Of a DNA stretch of 42,203 nt, positions 8,768 through 17,632 are shown piece by piece (position 1 is the first letter of the stretch; the number at the start of each line of letters is the position of its first letter). This DNA is from CAXXOZ01 sp963676435. Its GTDB lineage: Bacteria > Bacillota > Clostridia > Lachnospirales > Lachnospiraceae. The notes beneath the pieces are model-generated. The model was not told the DNA's origin. It ran no database searches and saw only the letters and a list, made by a program, of their open reading frames with translations. Location: contig CAXXOZ010000012.1 of assembly GCA_963676435.2 (NCBI GenBank), positions 1 through 42,203 of the forward strand, in the 5' to 3' direction. Both the position numbers and the translations under genes were made by a program.

Positions 8768-10048
8768 ATGAAAATATTAATTAAAAATGGTAGGGTTATT
8801 AATCCAGCAACCGGAACTGACAAAATATTAGATTTGTTTATTGTTGATGATAAAGTAGAGCTAATCGAAAATAACATCAATGTTGATGCAGATTTGATAT
8901 ATGATGCTACCGGTTGTTTTGTTATGCCTGGCCTTATAGATCTACATGTACATTTAAGGGAGCCTGGATTCGAATATAAAGAAACCATTTTAACAGGATC
9001 AAAAGCTGCTGCGAAAGGTGGTTTTACAACTGTGTGTGCAATGCCTAATACAAAACCAGTTGTAGACAATCTTGATACCCTTGATTTGTTAATTAACAAG
9101 GCCAAAACAGAATCCGATATAAATATATTATTTTTAGGCTCGGTAACAAAAGGGCTTGAAGGAAAAGAACTTTCACCTATAAAAGAAATGAAACAAAAAG
9201 GGATTTGTGCAATTAGTGAAGATGGCAAATCAGTTATGGATGAAATAGTATATAAAAAAGCAATGGAAATTGCTGCAAATGAAAAAGTACCTGTATTTGC
9301 TCACTGCGAGGAGATCACACTTGTAAACGGAGGTGTTATAAACCTAGGTTTAAAATCAGAAGAATTGGGATTAAACGGAATAAGTAATGAATCAGAAGAT
9401 GTAATTATTGATAGAGATATAAAAATGGCTAAAGAAGTAGGTGCAAGACTGCATATATGTCACTGTTCGACAGAGGGAAGTTATGAAATAATCAAAGAAG
9501 CTAAAAAGGAATATAAAAACCTTACTGCAGAAGTTTGTCCTCATCATTTTACTTTGACTGATGGAGATATTATTTCAGATGATTCAAATTATAAAATGAA
9601 TCCGCCACTTAGAAGTGAGAAAGATAAAAATGCATTAATAAAAGGATTAAATGAAGATGTTTTTCAGGTTATAGCTACTGATCATGCACCTCATCATCAA
9701 GATGAAAAAAACCAGCCCTTAAGTAAGGCACCTTTTGGGATAGTTGGGTTAGAAACAGCTGTATCACTTACAATAACTGAATTGCTTAATAAAAACATAA
9801 TAACTCCAATGCAAATGGCAGAAAAAATGAGCTATAATCCAGCAAAAATATTAAATATTAATAAAGGTAATATAGATATTGGGAGTATAGCAGACATAAC
9901 AATTATTAATCCTACTGAAGAATATGAAATAGATTCAAATGAGTTTTTATCAAAAAGTAAAAATACGCCATTTAATGGAAAAAAAGTAAAAGGTAGAGTT
10001 GTATGTACAATCGTTAATGGAAAGGTAGTTTATAAATATGATAAATAA
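8768..10048 (+). CDS. pyrC: Dihydroorotase
   Basis: Converts carbamoyl-aspartate to dihydroorotate, third step of UMP synthesis. The 426-residue product has the amidohydrolase metal-site motifs DLHVHLREPG, FTTVCAMPNTKPVVDN, FAHCEE, LHICHCSTEGS and VIATDHAPHHQDEK, and matches the long class I enzyme of Gram-positive bacteria. I start it at 8768 (MKILIKNGRVINP) because GAAAGGT lies ahead of this ATG; an in-frame ATG at 8750 lacks a ribosome site. It is the first gene of a tight operon and overlaps pyrF by 11 nt. The 146-nt upstream gap shows a possible -10 (TATGAT, 8722-8727) but no PyrR-type attenuator. pyrB and the carbamoyl-phosphate genes are not in the window. Confidence 0.96.
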   Translation: MKILIKNGRVINPATGTDKILDLFIVDDKVELIENNINVDADLIYDATGCFVMPGLIDLHVHLREPGFEYKETILTGSKAAAKGGFTTVCAMPNTKPVVDNLDTLDLLINKAKTESDINILFLGSVTKGLEGKELSPIKEMKQKGICAISEDGKSVMDEIVYKKAMEIAANEKVPVFAHCEEITLVNGGVINLGLKSEELGLNGISNESEDVIIDRDIKMAKEVGARLHICHCSTEGSYEIIKEAKKEYKNLTAEVCPHHFTLTDGDIISDDSNYKMNPPLRSEKDKNALIKGLNEDVFQVIATDHAPHHQDEKNQPLSKAPFGIVGLETAVSLTITELLNKNIITPMQMAEKMSYNPAKILNINKGNIDIGSIADITIINPTEEYEIDSNEFLSKSKNTPFNGKKVKGRVVCTIVNGKVVYKYDK

Positions 10049-10955
10049 GCTAGTAAAGAAAATTCAAGAATTAGATGCACCAGTTGTTGCAGGACTAGAT
10101 CCGATGCTTGACTATATACCAGAGCATATTCTAAATAGCGCTTTTGAAGAATTTGGAGAAAGTTTGGAAGGTGCTGCAAATGCAATATTTAATTTTAATA
10201 AAGAAATAGTTGATAATATTTATGATTTAATTCCGGCAGTTAAACCACAGGTTGCAATGTATGAACAGTTTGGTGTACCAGGAATGGAAGCTTATAAAAA
10301 AACAATTGATTATGCCAAGTCAAAAGATTTAGTTGTAATAGGTGATATAAAAAGAGGTGATATTGGTAGTACATCAATGGCATACGCGATAGGACATGTG
10401 GGAAAAGTGAAAGTTGGAAACAAAGAACTTGTTCCATTTAATGAAGACTTTATAACAGTAAATCCTTATCTAGGTTCCGATGGAATTGATCCATTTGTTG
10501 AAGTGTGTAAAGAGAATGATAAAGGAATGTTTATTTTAGTTAAAACATCAAATAAGTCAAGTGGTGAGTTTCAGGATAGGCTTGTTGATGGAAAACCTTT
10601 ATATGAAATTGTTGCTCAAAAAGTTGATGAATGGGGACAAAATCATATGGGGGATCAGTATAGTTATGTAGGTGCGGTTGTTGGAGCCACATATCCTGAG
10701 ATGGGTAAAGTGCTTAGAAAAATCATGCCTAAAACCTATTTACTTGTACCAGGTTATGGAGCACAGGGAGGCACGGCAAAAGAATTGGCGCCATACTTTA
10801 ATAAAGACGGTTTGGGAGCTATTGTGAACTCCTCAAGGGGAATTATGCTGGCATATAAAAATGAGAAATATTCAAAATATGGTGAGAAGAATTTTGCAGA
10901 AGCATCAAGAGCAGAAGTAATTAGAATGGTAGATGATATCAGGAGGAATAGATGA
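10038..10955 (+). CDS. pyrF: Orotidine 5'-phosphate decarboxylase (long form)
   Basis: Decarboxylates OMP to UMP, the last step of the pathway. The 305-residue length and the motifs VAGLDPMLDYIPEH, FNKEIVDNIYDLIPAVKPQV, catalytic IGDIKRGDIGSTSMAYA and ILVKTSNKSSGEFQD identify the longer type-2 PyrF common in Clostridia and Actinobacteria rather than the 230-residue form. The ATG lies inside the end of pyrC, and the stop overlaps the pyrK start by 4 nt (ATGA), so translational coupling is likely. Confidence 0.96.
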   Translation: MINKLVKKIQELDAPVVAGLDPMLDYIPEHILNSAFEEFGESLEGAANAIFNFNKEIVDNIYDLIPAVKPQVAMYEQFGVPGMEAYKKTIDYAKSKDLVVIGDIKRGDIGSTSMAYAIGHVGKVKVGNKELVPFNEDFITVNPYLGSDGIDPFVEVCKENDKGMFILVKTSNKSSGEFQDRLVDGKPLYEIVAQKVDEWGQNHMGDQYSYVGAVVGATYPEMGKVLRKIMPKTYLLVPGYGAQGGTAKELAPYFNKDGLGAIVNSSRGIMLAYKNEKYSKYGEKNFAEASRAEVIRMVDDIRRNR

Positions 10956-11713
10956 GTATAAAACGTGAAAGCACAACTATACTAAGTCAAGAAAAAATTG
11001 CTACAGATACATATATGATGTGGATTAGCAGTGAAAATATTTCAAAAAATGCTAAACCAGGTCAGTTTATTACTTTGTATTGTGATAATCCCACAAAGCT
11101 TCTGCCTAGACCATTTGGGATATGTGAAATAAATGAAAAAAACTCTGGAATATCTATTGTTTATAGAGTAGTTGGAGAAGGGACAAAGGAGTTTTCAAGA
11201 TTAAAATCAGGTAATAAAATTGACATTATGGGTCCTCTTGGGAACGGTTTTGATTTAAAAGAAGGTAAGGCTCTCATTGTAGGTGGTGGTACAGGTGTAC
11301 CAATACTTGTTGAACTTGGAAAGTGTCTAAATAAACCAAACATTGTAGCAGGATTTAGAGATGAGGTTTTCTTAAAAAAAGAATTATCAAAAGCTGGAGA
11401 ATTATATATAGCCACAGAAGATGGAAGCGTTGGAACTAAAGGTAATGTTTTAGATGCTATTAAACAAAATAATATTTCGGCAGATTATATATTAGCATGT
11501 GGCCCACACCCTATGCTGAAAGCATTAAAAGAGTATGCAAATGAAAAAGAAATTCCTCTTTGGTTTTCATTAGAAGAGAAAATGGCGTGTGGTATAGGAG
11601 CATGCCTGGCATGTACATGCAAATCAAAAGATATAGATGATAACACAAAAGTAAAAAATAAAAGAATATGTAAAGAAGGTCCAGTCTTTTTTTCAGAAGA
11701 GGTGGAATTATGA
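10952..11713 (+). CDS. pyrK: Dihydroorotate dehydrogenase electron-transfer subunit
   Basis: Carries electrons from PyrD to NAD+. The 253-residue protein has a ferredoxin-reductase-like FAD domain (LLPRPFGICEIN), an NAD-binding segment IVGGGTGVPILVEL and the C-terminal [2Fe-2S] site CGIGACLACTCKS followed by a fourth Cys in KRICKEGPVF. These are exactly the cofactors of the PyrDB-PyrK heterotetramer. It is coupled by ATGA overlaps to pyrF before it and pyrD after it. The NAD-linked enzyme suits an anaerobe without quinone-linked PyrD. Confidence 0.95.
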   Translation: MSIKRESTTILSQEKIATDTYMMWISSENISKNAKPGQFITLYCDNPTKLLPRPFGICEINEKNSGISIVYRVVGEGTKEFSRLKSGNKIDIMGPLGNGFDLKEGKALIVGGGTGVPILVELGKCLNKPNIVAGFRDEVFLKKELSKAGELYIATEDGSVGTKGNVLDAIKQNNISADYILACGPHPMLKALKEYANEKEIPLWFSLEEKMACGIGACLACTCKSKDIDDNTKVKNKRICKEGPVFFSEEVEL

Positions 11714-12615
11714 TAAATACTAAGGTGCTAATATCAGGAGTAGAGTTTAAAAATCCAGTTATGCCTGCTTCAGGAACTTTTGGATCAGGGAAAGAATTTG
11801 CAGAACTTACGGATATAAATAAATTAGGCGCGGTTGTTACCAAAGGAGTATCAAATGTACCATGGGAAGGAAATCCAACACCAAGAATAGCAGAAACCTA
11901 TGGTGGTATGCTTAACGCGATAGGCCTTCAAAATCCAGGAATTGATACATTTATTGAAAGAGATTTATCCTTTTTAAAGCAGTACGATACAAATGTTATA
12001 GTGAATGTTTGTGGAAAGTCTATTTCGGATTATGTGGAAGTTGTGGAGAAGCTTTCTGATACAGACGTGGATATGCTAGAAATAAATATTTCCTGTCCAA
12101 ATGTTTCATGTGGAGGAATAGCATTTGGACAAAATCCAGATACTGCAATGGAAATAACTAAAGAAGTAAAAAAACATGCAAAGCAGCCAATTATAATAAA
12201 GTTAAGCCCTAATGTAACAGATATTACAGAAATGGCAAAAGCTGTCCAAGAAGGTGGAGCGGATGTAATTTCGCTAATTAATACTTTAATAGGCATGAAA
12301 ATTGATATTAAAAAGAGACAATTTGCCATAGCTAATAAAACAGCAGGTCTTTCAGGACCGGCTATAAAACCAGTTGCTTTAAGGATGGTTTATCAAACTG
12401 CAAAAGCAGTAAGTGTTCCAATAATTGGAATGGGTGGTGTAACAACTGCAGAAGATGTAATTGAATTTATGATGGCAGGTGCTAGTGGAGTAGCAATAGG
12501 AACAGGGAATTTTACAAATCCCAATATTATGAATGAAGTTATTGATGGCATTGAAACTTATCTTTATGAAAATAACATATCAAATCTTAAAGATATTATT
12601 GGAATAGTTAACTAG
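11710..12615 (+). CDS. pyrD: Dihydroorotate dehydrogenase B, catalytic subunit
   Basis: Oxidises dihydroorotate to orotate with FMN. The 301-residue TIM-barrel protein begins with GVEFKNPVMPASGTFGSGKE and shows AIGLQNPGID, the active-site region LEINISCPNVSCGG with the catalytic Cys used by class 1B enzymes, IKLSPNVTDI, and the FMN phosphate loops IIGMGGVTTAEDVIEF and GASGVAIGTGNF. With PyrK next to it, this is the NAD-dependent PyrDB. It overlaps pyrK by 4 nt; pyrE starts 11 nt downstream after an AGGAGG ribosome site. Confidence 0.96.
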   Translation: MINTKVLISGVEFKNPVMPASGTFGSGKEFAELTDINKLGAVVTKGVSNVPWEGNPTPRIAETYGGMLNAIGLQNPGIDTFIERDLSFLKQYDTNVIVNVCGKSISDYVEVVEKLSDTDVDMLEINISCPNVSCGGIAFGQNPDTAMEITKEVKKHAKQPIIIKLSPNVTDITEMAKAVQEGGADVISLINTLIGMKIDIKKRQFAIANKTAGLSGPAIKPVALRMVYQTAKAVSVPIIGMGGVTTAEDVIEFMMAGASGVAIGTGNFTNPNIMNEVIDGIETYLYENNISNLKDIIGIVN

Positions 12616-12626
12616 GAGGAAAACAA

Positions 12627-13742
12627 TTGGAACAGTATAAAAAAGATTTTATTGAATTCATGGTTGATTGTGGAGTGCTAAAATTTGGCGATTTTGTTAC
12701 AAAAAGTGGCAGAAAAACACCATTCTTTGTAAACACAGGTTTTTATAGAACAGGCTCACAATTAAATAAACTTGGCGAGTACTACGGGCAGGCAATTAAA
12801 AACACTTTTGGTCTGGATTTTGATGTACTTTTCGGACCAGCATATAAAGGAATACCTTTAACAGTTGCTACTGCTATGAGATTAAGTAGTGAATTTGGTA
12901 CTGATATAAAGTATTGCTCAAATAGAAAAGAAGTTAAAGATCATGGTGATACAGGAATACTATTAGGAAGTCCTATTAATGATGGAGATAGGGTAGTAAT
13001 AATTGAAGATGTTACTACGGCTGGAACTTCGATAAATGAAACACTTCCAATAATAAAGGCCCAAGGAAATGTTGATGTTTTAGGGCTTGTTGTTTCAGTT
13101 GATCGAATGGAAAAAGGAAACTCTACAAAAAGTGCATTAGCAGAAATAGAGGAAAAATATGGTTTAAAAACCACATCTATTGTGACGATGAAAGAAGTTG
13201 TAGAGCATCTATATTTAAAAGAATATAATGGAAAAGTTATTATTGATGAAGAAATAAAAAGCAGGATAGATGCATATTATGAAAAATACAAAGCAGAAAA
13301 TTTTAGTAGAATATTGTTGTTGATTTATATAATTCTAGCAATATATTTTATGCTGTTTTCTGAGGCGATGGGTAGAACAATTCATTCAGATGAATATAGA
13401 TATAACCTAGTTTTATTTAAAGAAATAAAAAGATTTATATACAATATAGAAACAATTGGAATAGTATATGTAATTATAAATGTTGTTGGCAACATAGTTT
13501 GTTTTATGCCGTTAGGTATAATTCTACCAATGACAAGTAATAAGTTTAAAAGGCTTTATAAAGTTTTATTATTAACATTCTTTTTTAGTTTATGTTTAGA
13601 GTCTTTGCAGCTTGTGTTTAAAATTGGAAGTTTTGATGTAGATGATCTATTTTTAAATACCCTAGGGGCTTTGATAGGATACATAGTTTTCTATATAGTA
13701 TCTAAAAAGAAAGGTAAAAAAAATGCGAAGAAAAAGAATTAA
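12627..13742 (+). CDS. pyrE: Orotate phosphoribosyltransferase, reading in frame into a VanZ-like membrane domain
   Basis: Residues 1-226 are a complete PyrE, which joins orotate and PRPP to make OMP: GRKTPFFVNTGFYRTGSQ, VLFGPAYKGIPL and the PRPP loop VVIIEDVTTAGTS. The start is TTG with AGGAGGAAA before it. The same frame then continues without a stop into about 145 hydrophobic residues of VanZ type. A fusion is unlikely to be real. Adding one T to the TTTT at 13301-13304 gives a TAG stop right after PyrE (226 residues, normal) and puts a separate VanZ gene, starting at the ATG at 13279, into frame. The joined product is therefore either a true one-base deletion or a base-calling error; I favour the error because similar indels occur elsewhere here. 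Confidence 0.9.
   Translation: MEQYKKDFIEFMVDCGVLKFGDFVTKSGRKTPFFVNTGFYRTGSQLNKLGEYYGQAIKNTFGLDFDVLFGPAYKGIPLTVATAMRLSSEFGTDIKYCSNRKEVKDHGDTGILLGSPINDGDRVVIIEDVTTAGTSINETLPIIKAQGNVDVLGLVVSVDRMEKGNSTKSALAEIEEKYGLKTTSIVTMKEVVEHLYLKEYNGKVIIDEEIKSRIDAYYEKYKAENFSRILLLIYIILAIYFMLFSEAMGRTIHSDEYRYNLVLFKEIKRFIYNIETIGIVYVIINVVGNIVCFMPLGIILPMTSNKFKRLYKVLLLTFFFSLCLESLQLVFKIGSFDVDDLFLNTLGALIGYIVFYIVSKKKGKKNAKKKN
13279..13742 (+). CDS. VanZ-family membrane protein (probably a separate gene)
   Basis: The hydrophobic C-terminal part of the pyrE reading frame shows VanZ features: an N-terminal span (SRILLLIYIILAIYFMLFSE), the family's NxxGNIVCFMPLGIILP segment, a third span ending SLCLESLQLVFKIGSFDVDD and a final LGALIGYIVFYIV. 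With one T restored at 13301-13304, a gene from the ATG at 13279 would encode about 154 residues beginning MKNTKQKIFSRILLL, the usual length and style for VanZ proteins. A weak AGGA site lies upstream. VanZ-like proteins sit in the membrane and some confer low-level teicoplanin or lipopeptide resistance; function here is unknown. As sequenced, the first 26 bases are in a different frame. Confidence 0.7.
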
Positions 13743-14052
13743 ACTTGATAGAAAAATAAAGTTTACTAATAAAAAACAATCCTTAACAGGATTTTTTTCT
13801 CTTGTTATTTCTATTCTTTCTGTTTTTTTTCTGGTATTGTCCTTTATGCTTGCATATGAATCTAGAGGTACAGCCGATGAAAGAGTTGGTGTTTATGGTT
13901 TTTTTGCATTAATACTTGGTTTATTTGGGTTTATTGTTGGTATGCTTAGTTTCAGAAACAAAGATGTTTTTTATACTTTTTCCTGGATAGGCGTAATAAT
14001 AAGTGGAGCTGCCTCTCTAACAATTTTCTGTATTTTTTTAATAGGAGTTTAA
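13723..14052 (+). CDS. Small membrane protein, DUF6142-like
   Basis: A 109-residue protein with a basic start (MRRKRIKLDRKIKFTNKKQS) and three predicted membrane spans. It resembles the DUF6142 family of small clostridial membrane proteins, whose role is unknown. It overlaps the end of the VanZ frame by 20 nt and is followed after a single base by the HD-domain gene, so it is part of the pyrimidine transcript. No catalytic motif is visible. Confidence 0.75.
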   Translation: MRRKRIKLDRKIKFTNKKQSLTGFFSLVISILSVFFLVLSFMLAYESRGTADERVGVYGFFALILGLFGFIVGMLSFRNKDVFYTFSWIGVIISGAASLTIFCIFLIGV

Positions 14053-14053
14053 A

Positions 14054-14638
14054 ATGGATAGATTGAAAAGACAAATTGATTTCATATTAGAGGTTGATAA
14101 AATAAAGAGTGTTTTTAGACAGTCATTTATAGCGGATGGATCAAGAAGAGAAAATGATAGTGAGCATTCCTGGCATTTAGCACTGATGGCTATGATATTA
14201 TCTGAATATTCAAATGTTAAAATTGATGTATCTAAAGTTATTTATATGGTTTTGATTCATGATATTGTAGAAATAGATGCAGGAGACACTTATGCATATG
14301 ATGATGAGGGAAACAAAACAAAAGAAGAGCGAGAAATAAAAGCAGCTGAAAGAATTTTTAATATACTCCCAGAGGACCAAGCTGTAGAAATAAGAGAGTT
14401 GTGGGATGAATTCGAAGAAGGAGTTACTCCAGAAGCAAAGTTTGCTGCTGCGTTAGATAGAATGCAGCCAGTGCTATTAAATGATATTTCAGGTGGAATA
14501 ACTTGGAAAGAACATGGGGTGAACAAAGATAAGGTTGTAAATAGAAACTCTGCTATGGATGAAGGAGCTAGTGAATTGTGGAGCTACTGTAAAAACTTAA
14601 TTGAAAAAAATGTTTTAAATGGTAACATTATTAATTAA
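14054..14638 (+). CDS. HD-domain protein, YfbR/HDDC2-type 5'-deoxynucleotidase
   Basis: The 194-residue product has the HD metal site of the YfbR/HDDC2 group: NDSEHSWHLALMAMILSEY (first His), VLIHDIVEIDAGDTYAYD (the HD pair and following acidic residues) and AAALDRMQPVLLNDI (distal Asp). Family members dephosphorylate deoxynucleoside 5'-monophosphates. Placement one base after the previous gene, at the end of the pyrimidine operon, fits a housekeeping role in nucleotide pools. Exact substrate is inferred from family only. Confidence 0.85.
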   Translation: MDRLKRQIDFILEVDKIKSVFRQSFIADGSRRENDSEHSWHLALMAMILSEYSNVKIDVSKVIYMVLIHDIVEIDAGDTYAYDDEGNKTKEEREIKAAERIFNILPEDQAVEIRELWDEFEEGVTPEAKFAAALDRMQPVLLNDISGGITWKEHGVNKDKVVNRNSAMDEGASELWSYCKNLIEKNVLNGNIIN

Positions 14639-14649
14639 AACACAAGGTA

Positions 14650-14678
14650 TTGACTATGAATATAAGAACTAGTACAAT
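14650..14678 (+). promoter_or_regulatory. Sigma-A-type promoter for purMND
   Basis: TTGACT (14650-14655) and TACAAT (14673-14678) are 17 bases apart, about 70 nt before the purM start. No purine riboswitch or other conserved leader fits in the short leader. Confidence 0.7.
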
Positions 14679-14748
14679 AAATTGTAGGTATGAATTTTTT
14701 TAAAGTAAATAAATTAAGCTTTAAAAAGAGCATTTAGGAGGAAAAAAA

Positions 14749-15774
14749 ATGGATTATAAAAAAGCCGGAGTCGATATAGAAGCTGGATATAAATCGGTCG
14801 ATCTTATAAAAGAACAAGTTAAGGCGACCATGAGACCTGAGGTTTTGACAAATTTAGGAGGTTTTTCAGGAGCTTTTTCTATGGAAAGCTTTAAAAATAT
14901 GGAAAAACCTATTCTGATCTCAGGAAATGATGGAGTAGGGACAAAATTAAAATTAGCTTTTTTAATGAACAAGCATGATACAGTAGGAATAGATTGTGTA
15001 GCGATGTGTGTAAATGATATTGCCTGTTGTGGTGCAGAACCATTATTTTTCTTGGATTATGTAGCTTGTGGAAAAAATGTACCAGAGACAATTTCTACTA
15101 TTGTAAGTGGTATTGTTGAAGGTTGTAAGCAATCAGGTGCAGCTTTAATAGGTGGAGAAACAGCAGAAATGCCAGGATTTTACGAAATAGATGAATATGA
15201 CCTAGCTGGATTTGCTGTAGGTGTAATAGATGAAAAAGATTTAATTACAGGAAAAGATATAAAAGAGGGTGATGTCTTAATCGGTGTTGCCTCTTCAGGT
15301 GTTCATAGTAATGGATTTTCATTGATTAGAAATGTTTTTAAAATGACAGATGAGATTGTAACAAGATATTATGAAAATATTGATAGTACTTTGGGTGACG
15401 AGTTATTAAAACCTACAAAAATCTATGTAAATATGATAAAGAGCATACAAAAATCAGGAATTAAAATTAAAGGTTGTTCACATATTACAGGTGGAGGATT
15501 TTATGAAAATGTACCAAGGATGCTTCCAGAAGGGGTACATGCAGTTATTGAAAAAGATAGCTTTACAAAACCTCCAATCTTTAAAATGATTTCTGATGCT
15601 GGCGCTGTTAAAGAAGAAGACATGTACAATACTTTCAATATGGGAATTGGAATGGTTATCGCTGCTGACAAAGATGATGCAAGAGAAATGATGAGAGTTA
15701 TCGAAGATGCTGGAGAAAAACCGTTCAAAATTGGAAAGATTACTTCTGGAGAAAAGGGTGTTACTTTATGCTAA
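14749..15774 (+). CDS. purM: Phosphoribosylformylglycinamidine cyclo-ligase (AIR synthetase)
   Basis: Fifth step of IMP synthesis: closes FGAM to aminoimidazole ribotide with ATP. The 341-residue product shows YKKAGVDIEAGYKSVDLIK, the phosphate-binding LISGNDGVGTKLKLAF, MCVNDIACCGAEPLFFLDY, LIGGETAEMPGFY, the GVASSGVHSNGFSLIR segment and GCSHITGGGFYENVPRMLP, all typical of PurM. A perfect AGGAGG ribosome site lies before the ATG. It overlaps purN by 7 nt. Only purM, purN and purD of the pathway are in the window. Confidence 0.96.
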   Translation: MDYKKAGVDIEAGYKSVDLIKEQVKATMRPEVLTNLGGFSGAFSMESFKNMEKPILISGNDGVGTKLKLAFLMNKHDTVGIDCVAMCVNDIACCGAEPLFFLDYVACGKNVPETISTIVSGIVEGCKQSGAALIGGETAEMPGFYEIDEYDLAGFAVGVIDEKDLITGKDIKEGDVLIGVASSGVHSNGFSLIRNVFKMTDEIVTRYYENIDSTLGDELLKPTKIYVNMIKSIQKSGIKIKGCSHITGGGFYENVPRMLPEGVHAVIEKDSFTKPPIFKMISDAGAVKEEDMYNTFNMGIGMVIAADKDDAREMMRVIEDAGEKPFKIGKITSGEKGVTLC

Positions 15775-16346
15775 AATTGGGAGTTCTTGTTTCTGGAGGA
15801 GGAACAAACCTTCAGGCGATAATTGATTCCATCAATAATGGTAAAATTGATAATGCAAAAATTGAAGTGGTTATAAGTAATAAAGAAAATGCTTATGCTC
15901 TTGAAAGGGCTGAAAATTCAGGTGTTAAAACTGACTTTGTAGCAAATAAAGAAGAGCTAATAGAAGCTATCGATAAATATGAATTAGATTTAATTGTTTT
16001 GGCAGGATTTTTAATGGTTCTGCCAAAAGAATTTATTAAAAAGTTTGAAAAAAGAATAATTAATGTACATCCATCATTAATACCTTCATTTTGTGGCGAA
16101 GGTTTTTATGGTTTAAAGGTACATGAGGAAGCACTTAAAAGAGGAGTAAAGGTTACGGGAGCAACTGTCCATTTTGTAGATGAAGGTTGTGATACGGGGC
16201 CTATTATTATGCAAAAAGCTGTTGAGGTAATGGATAAAGACACACCTGAAATGCTCCAAAAAAGAGTGATGGAAAATGCAGAATGGGTAATTTTACCTGA
16301 AGTAATAAATAAAATTTCAAAAGGCGAGATTGATTTAGGAGGATAA
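15768..16346 (+). CDS. purN: Phosphoribosylglycinamide formyltransferase
   Basis: Transfers formyl from 10-formyltetrahydrofolate to GAR. The 192-residue product has GVLVSGGGTNLQAIIDSI at the start, the folate/catalytic region INVHPSLIPSF with its His, VKVTGATVHFVDEGCDTGPII with catalytic Asp, and the common C-terminal VMENAEWVILPEVI. It overlaps purM, and purD starts one base after its stop, so the three are co-translated. Confidence 0.95.
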   Translation: MLKLGVLVSGGGTNLQAIIDSINNGKIDNAKIEVVISNKENAYALERAENSGVKTDFVANKEELIEAIDKYELDLIVLAGFLMVLPKEFIKKFEKRIINVHPSLIPSFCGEGFYGLKVHEEALKRGVKVTGATVHFVDEGCDTGPIIMQKAVEVMDKDTPEMLQKRVMENAEWVILPEVINKISKGEIDLGG

Positions 16347-16347
16347 T

Positions 16348-17621
16348 ATGAAAGTACTTATTATAGGCGGCGGCGGCAGAGAACACGCAATAGCATGGAA
16401 GGTATCTAAAAGTGAAAAAGTATCAAAGCTTTATTGCGCACCAGGTAATGCAGGAATTTCCGAATTTGCTGAATGTGAACCTATAGATGTAATGGATTTT
16501 CCTAAGTTAGTAAAATATGCAAAGGATAAGAAGGTTGATTTGACTATTGTTGGACCAGATGATCCTTTGGCAGCAGGAATTGTGGATGCTTTTGAAAAAG
16601 AAGGTTTAAGAGTTTTTGGTCCAAGAGAAAACGCAGCTATATTAGAAGGTTCAAAAGCTTTTTCAAAAGATTTAATGAAAAAATATAATATACCTACCGC
16701 AGGATATGAAAATTTTGATAATCCTGATGAAGCATTAAAATATTTAGAAACAGCTTCTTTTCCAATAGTTTTAAAAGCTGATGGATTAGCCCTTGGAAAA
16801 GGTGTTTTGATTTGCGAAACCAAAGAAGATGCTAAAGCAGGTGTTAAGTCGCTTATGCTTGATAAGCAGTTTGGATCAGCGGGTAATAAAATAGTTGTTG
16901 AAGAATTTATGGTAGGAAGAGAAGTATCTGTGCTATCTTTTGTAGACGGTAAAACAATAAAAATAATGACCTCAGGCTCAAGACCATAAAAGGGCAAAAG
17001 ACGGGGATGAAGGGTTGAATACTGGAGGAATGGGAACTTTCTCACCAAGCCCTTTTTATACAAAAGAAGTTGACGATTTTTGCAAGAAATACATATATCA
17101 ACCTACAGTAGATGCCATGAAAGCAGAAGGTAGAGAATTTACTGGAATAATCTTTTTTGGACTTATGTTGACTAAAGATGGTCCGAAAGTTTTAGAATAT
17201 AATGCAAGATTTGGTGACCCTGAAACACAGGTGGTTTTACCAAGAATGAAAAATGATATAATAGATATTTTTGAAGCCTGTATAGATGGAACTTTAGATA
17301 CAGATGGATTTAGAATTTGAAGATAATGCTGCTGTTTGTGTTGTGCTTGCATCTGCAGGATATCCAGAAAAATATGAAAAAGGACTTCCAATAACAGGAT
17401 TTGAAAAATTCAAAGAAGATCAGGGATATTATGCGTTCCATGCAGGTACAAAATTTGCAGATTCAAAAGTTGTATCAAACGGTGGAAGGGTACTAGGTAT
17501 AACTGCAAAAGGTAATGACTTAAAGCAGGCAAGAGAAAATGCTTATAAAGCTACAGAATGGATTGAATTTGATAATAAATACTTAAGAACAGATATTGGT
17601 AAAGCAATTGATGAAGTGTAG
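16348..17621 (+). CDS. purD: Phosphoribosylamine-glycine ligase, broken by two frameshifts
   Basis: Second step of IMP synthesis: joins phosphoribosylamine and glycine with ATP. The first piece (to 16989) has LIIGGGGREHAIAWKVSKS and the ATP-grasp segment FPIVLKADGLALGKGVLI. The second piece (to 17320) has LNTGGMGTFSPSPFY and LEYNARFGDPETQVVLPR. The third (to 17621) carries the C-terminal VVLASAGYPEKYEKG domain. Removing one G at 16975-16976 restores SAQDHKRAKDGDEG, and removing one base near 17303 restores DTMDLEFEDNAA. The corrected protein is 423 residues, full length for PurD. Because the flanking genes are intact and both changes are single insertions, a consensus error is more likely than loss of function. 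It is the last pur gene; the wall hydrolase begins 11 nt later. Confidence 0.93.
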
Positions 17622-17632
17622 GGGATGATTTT

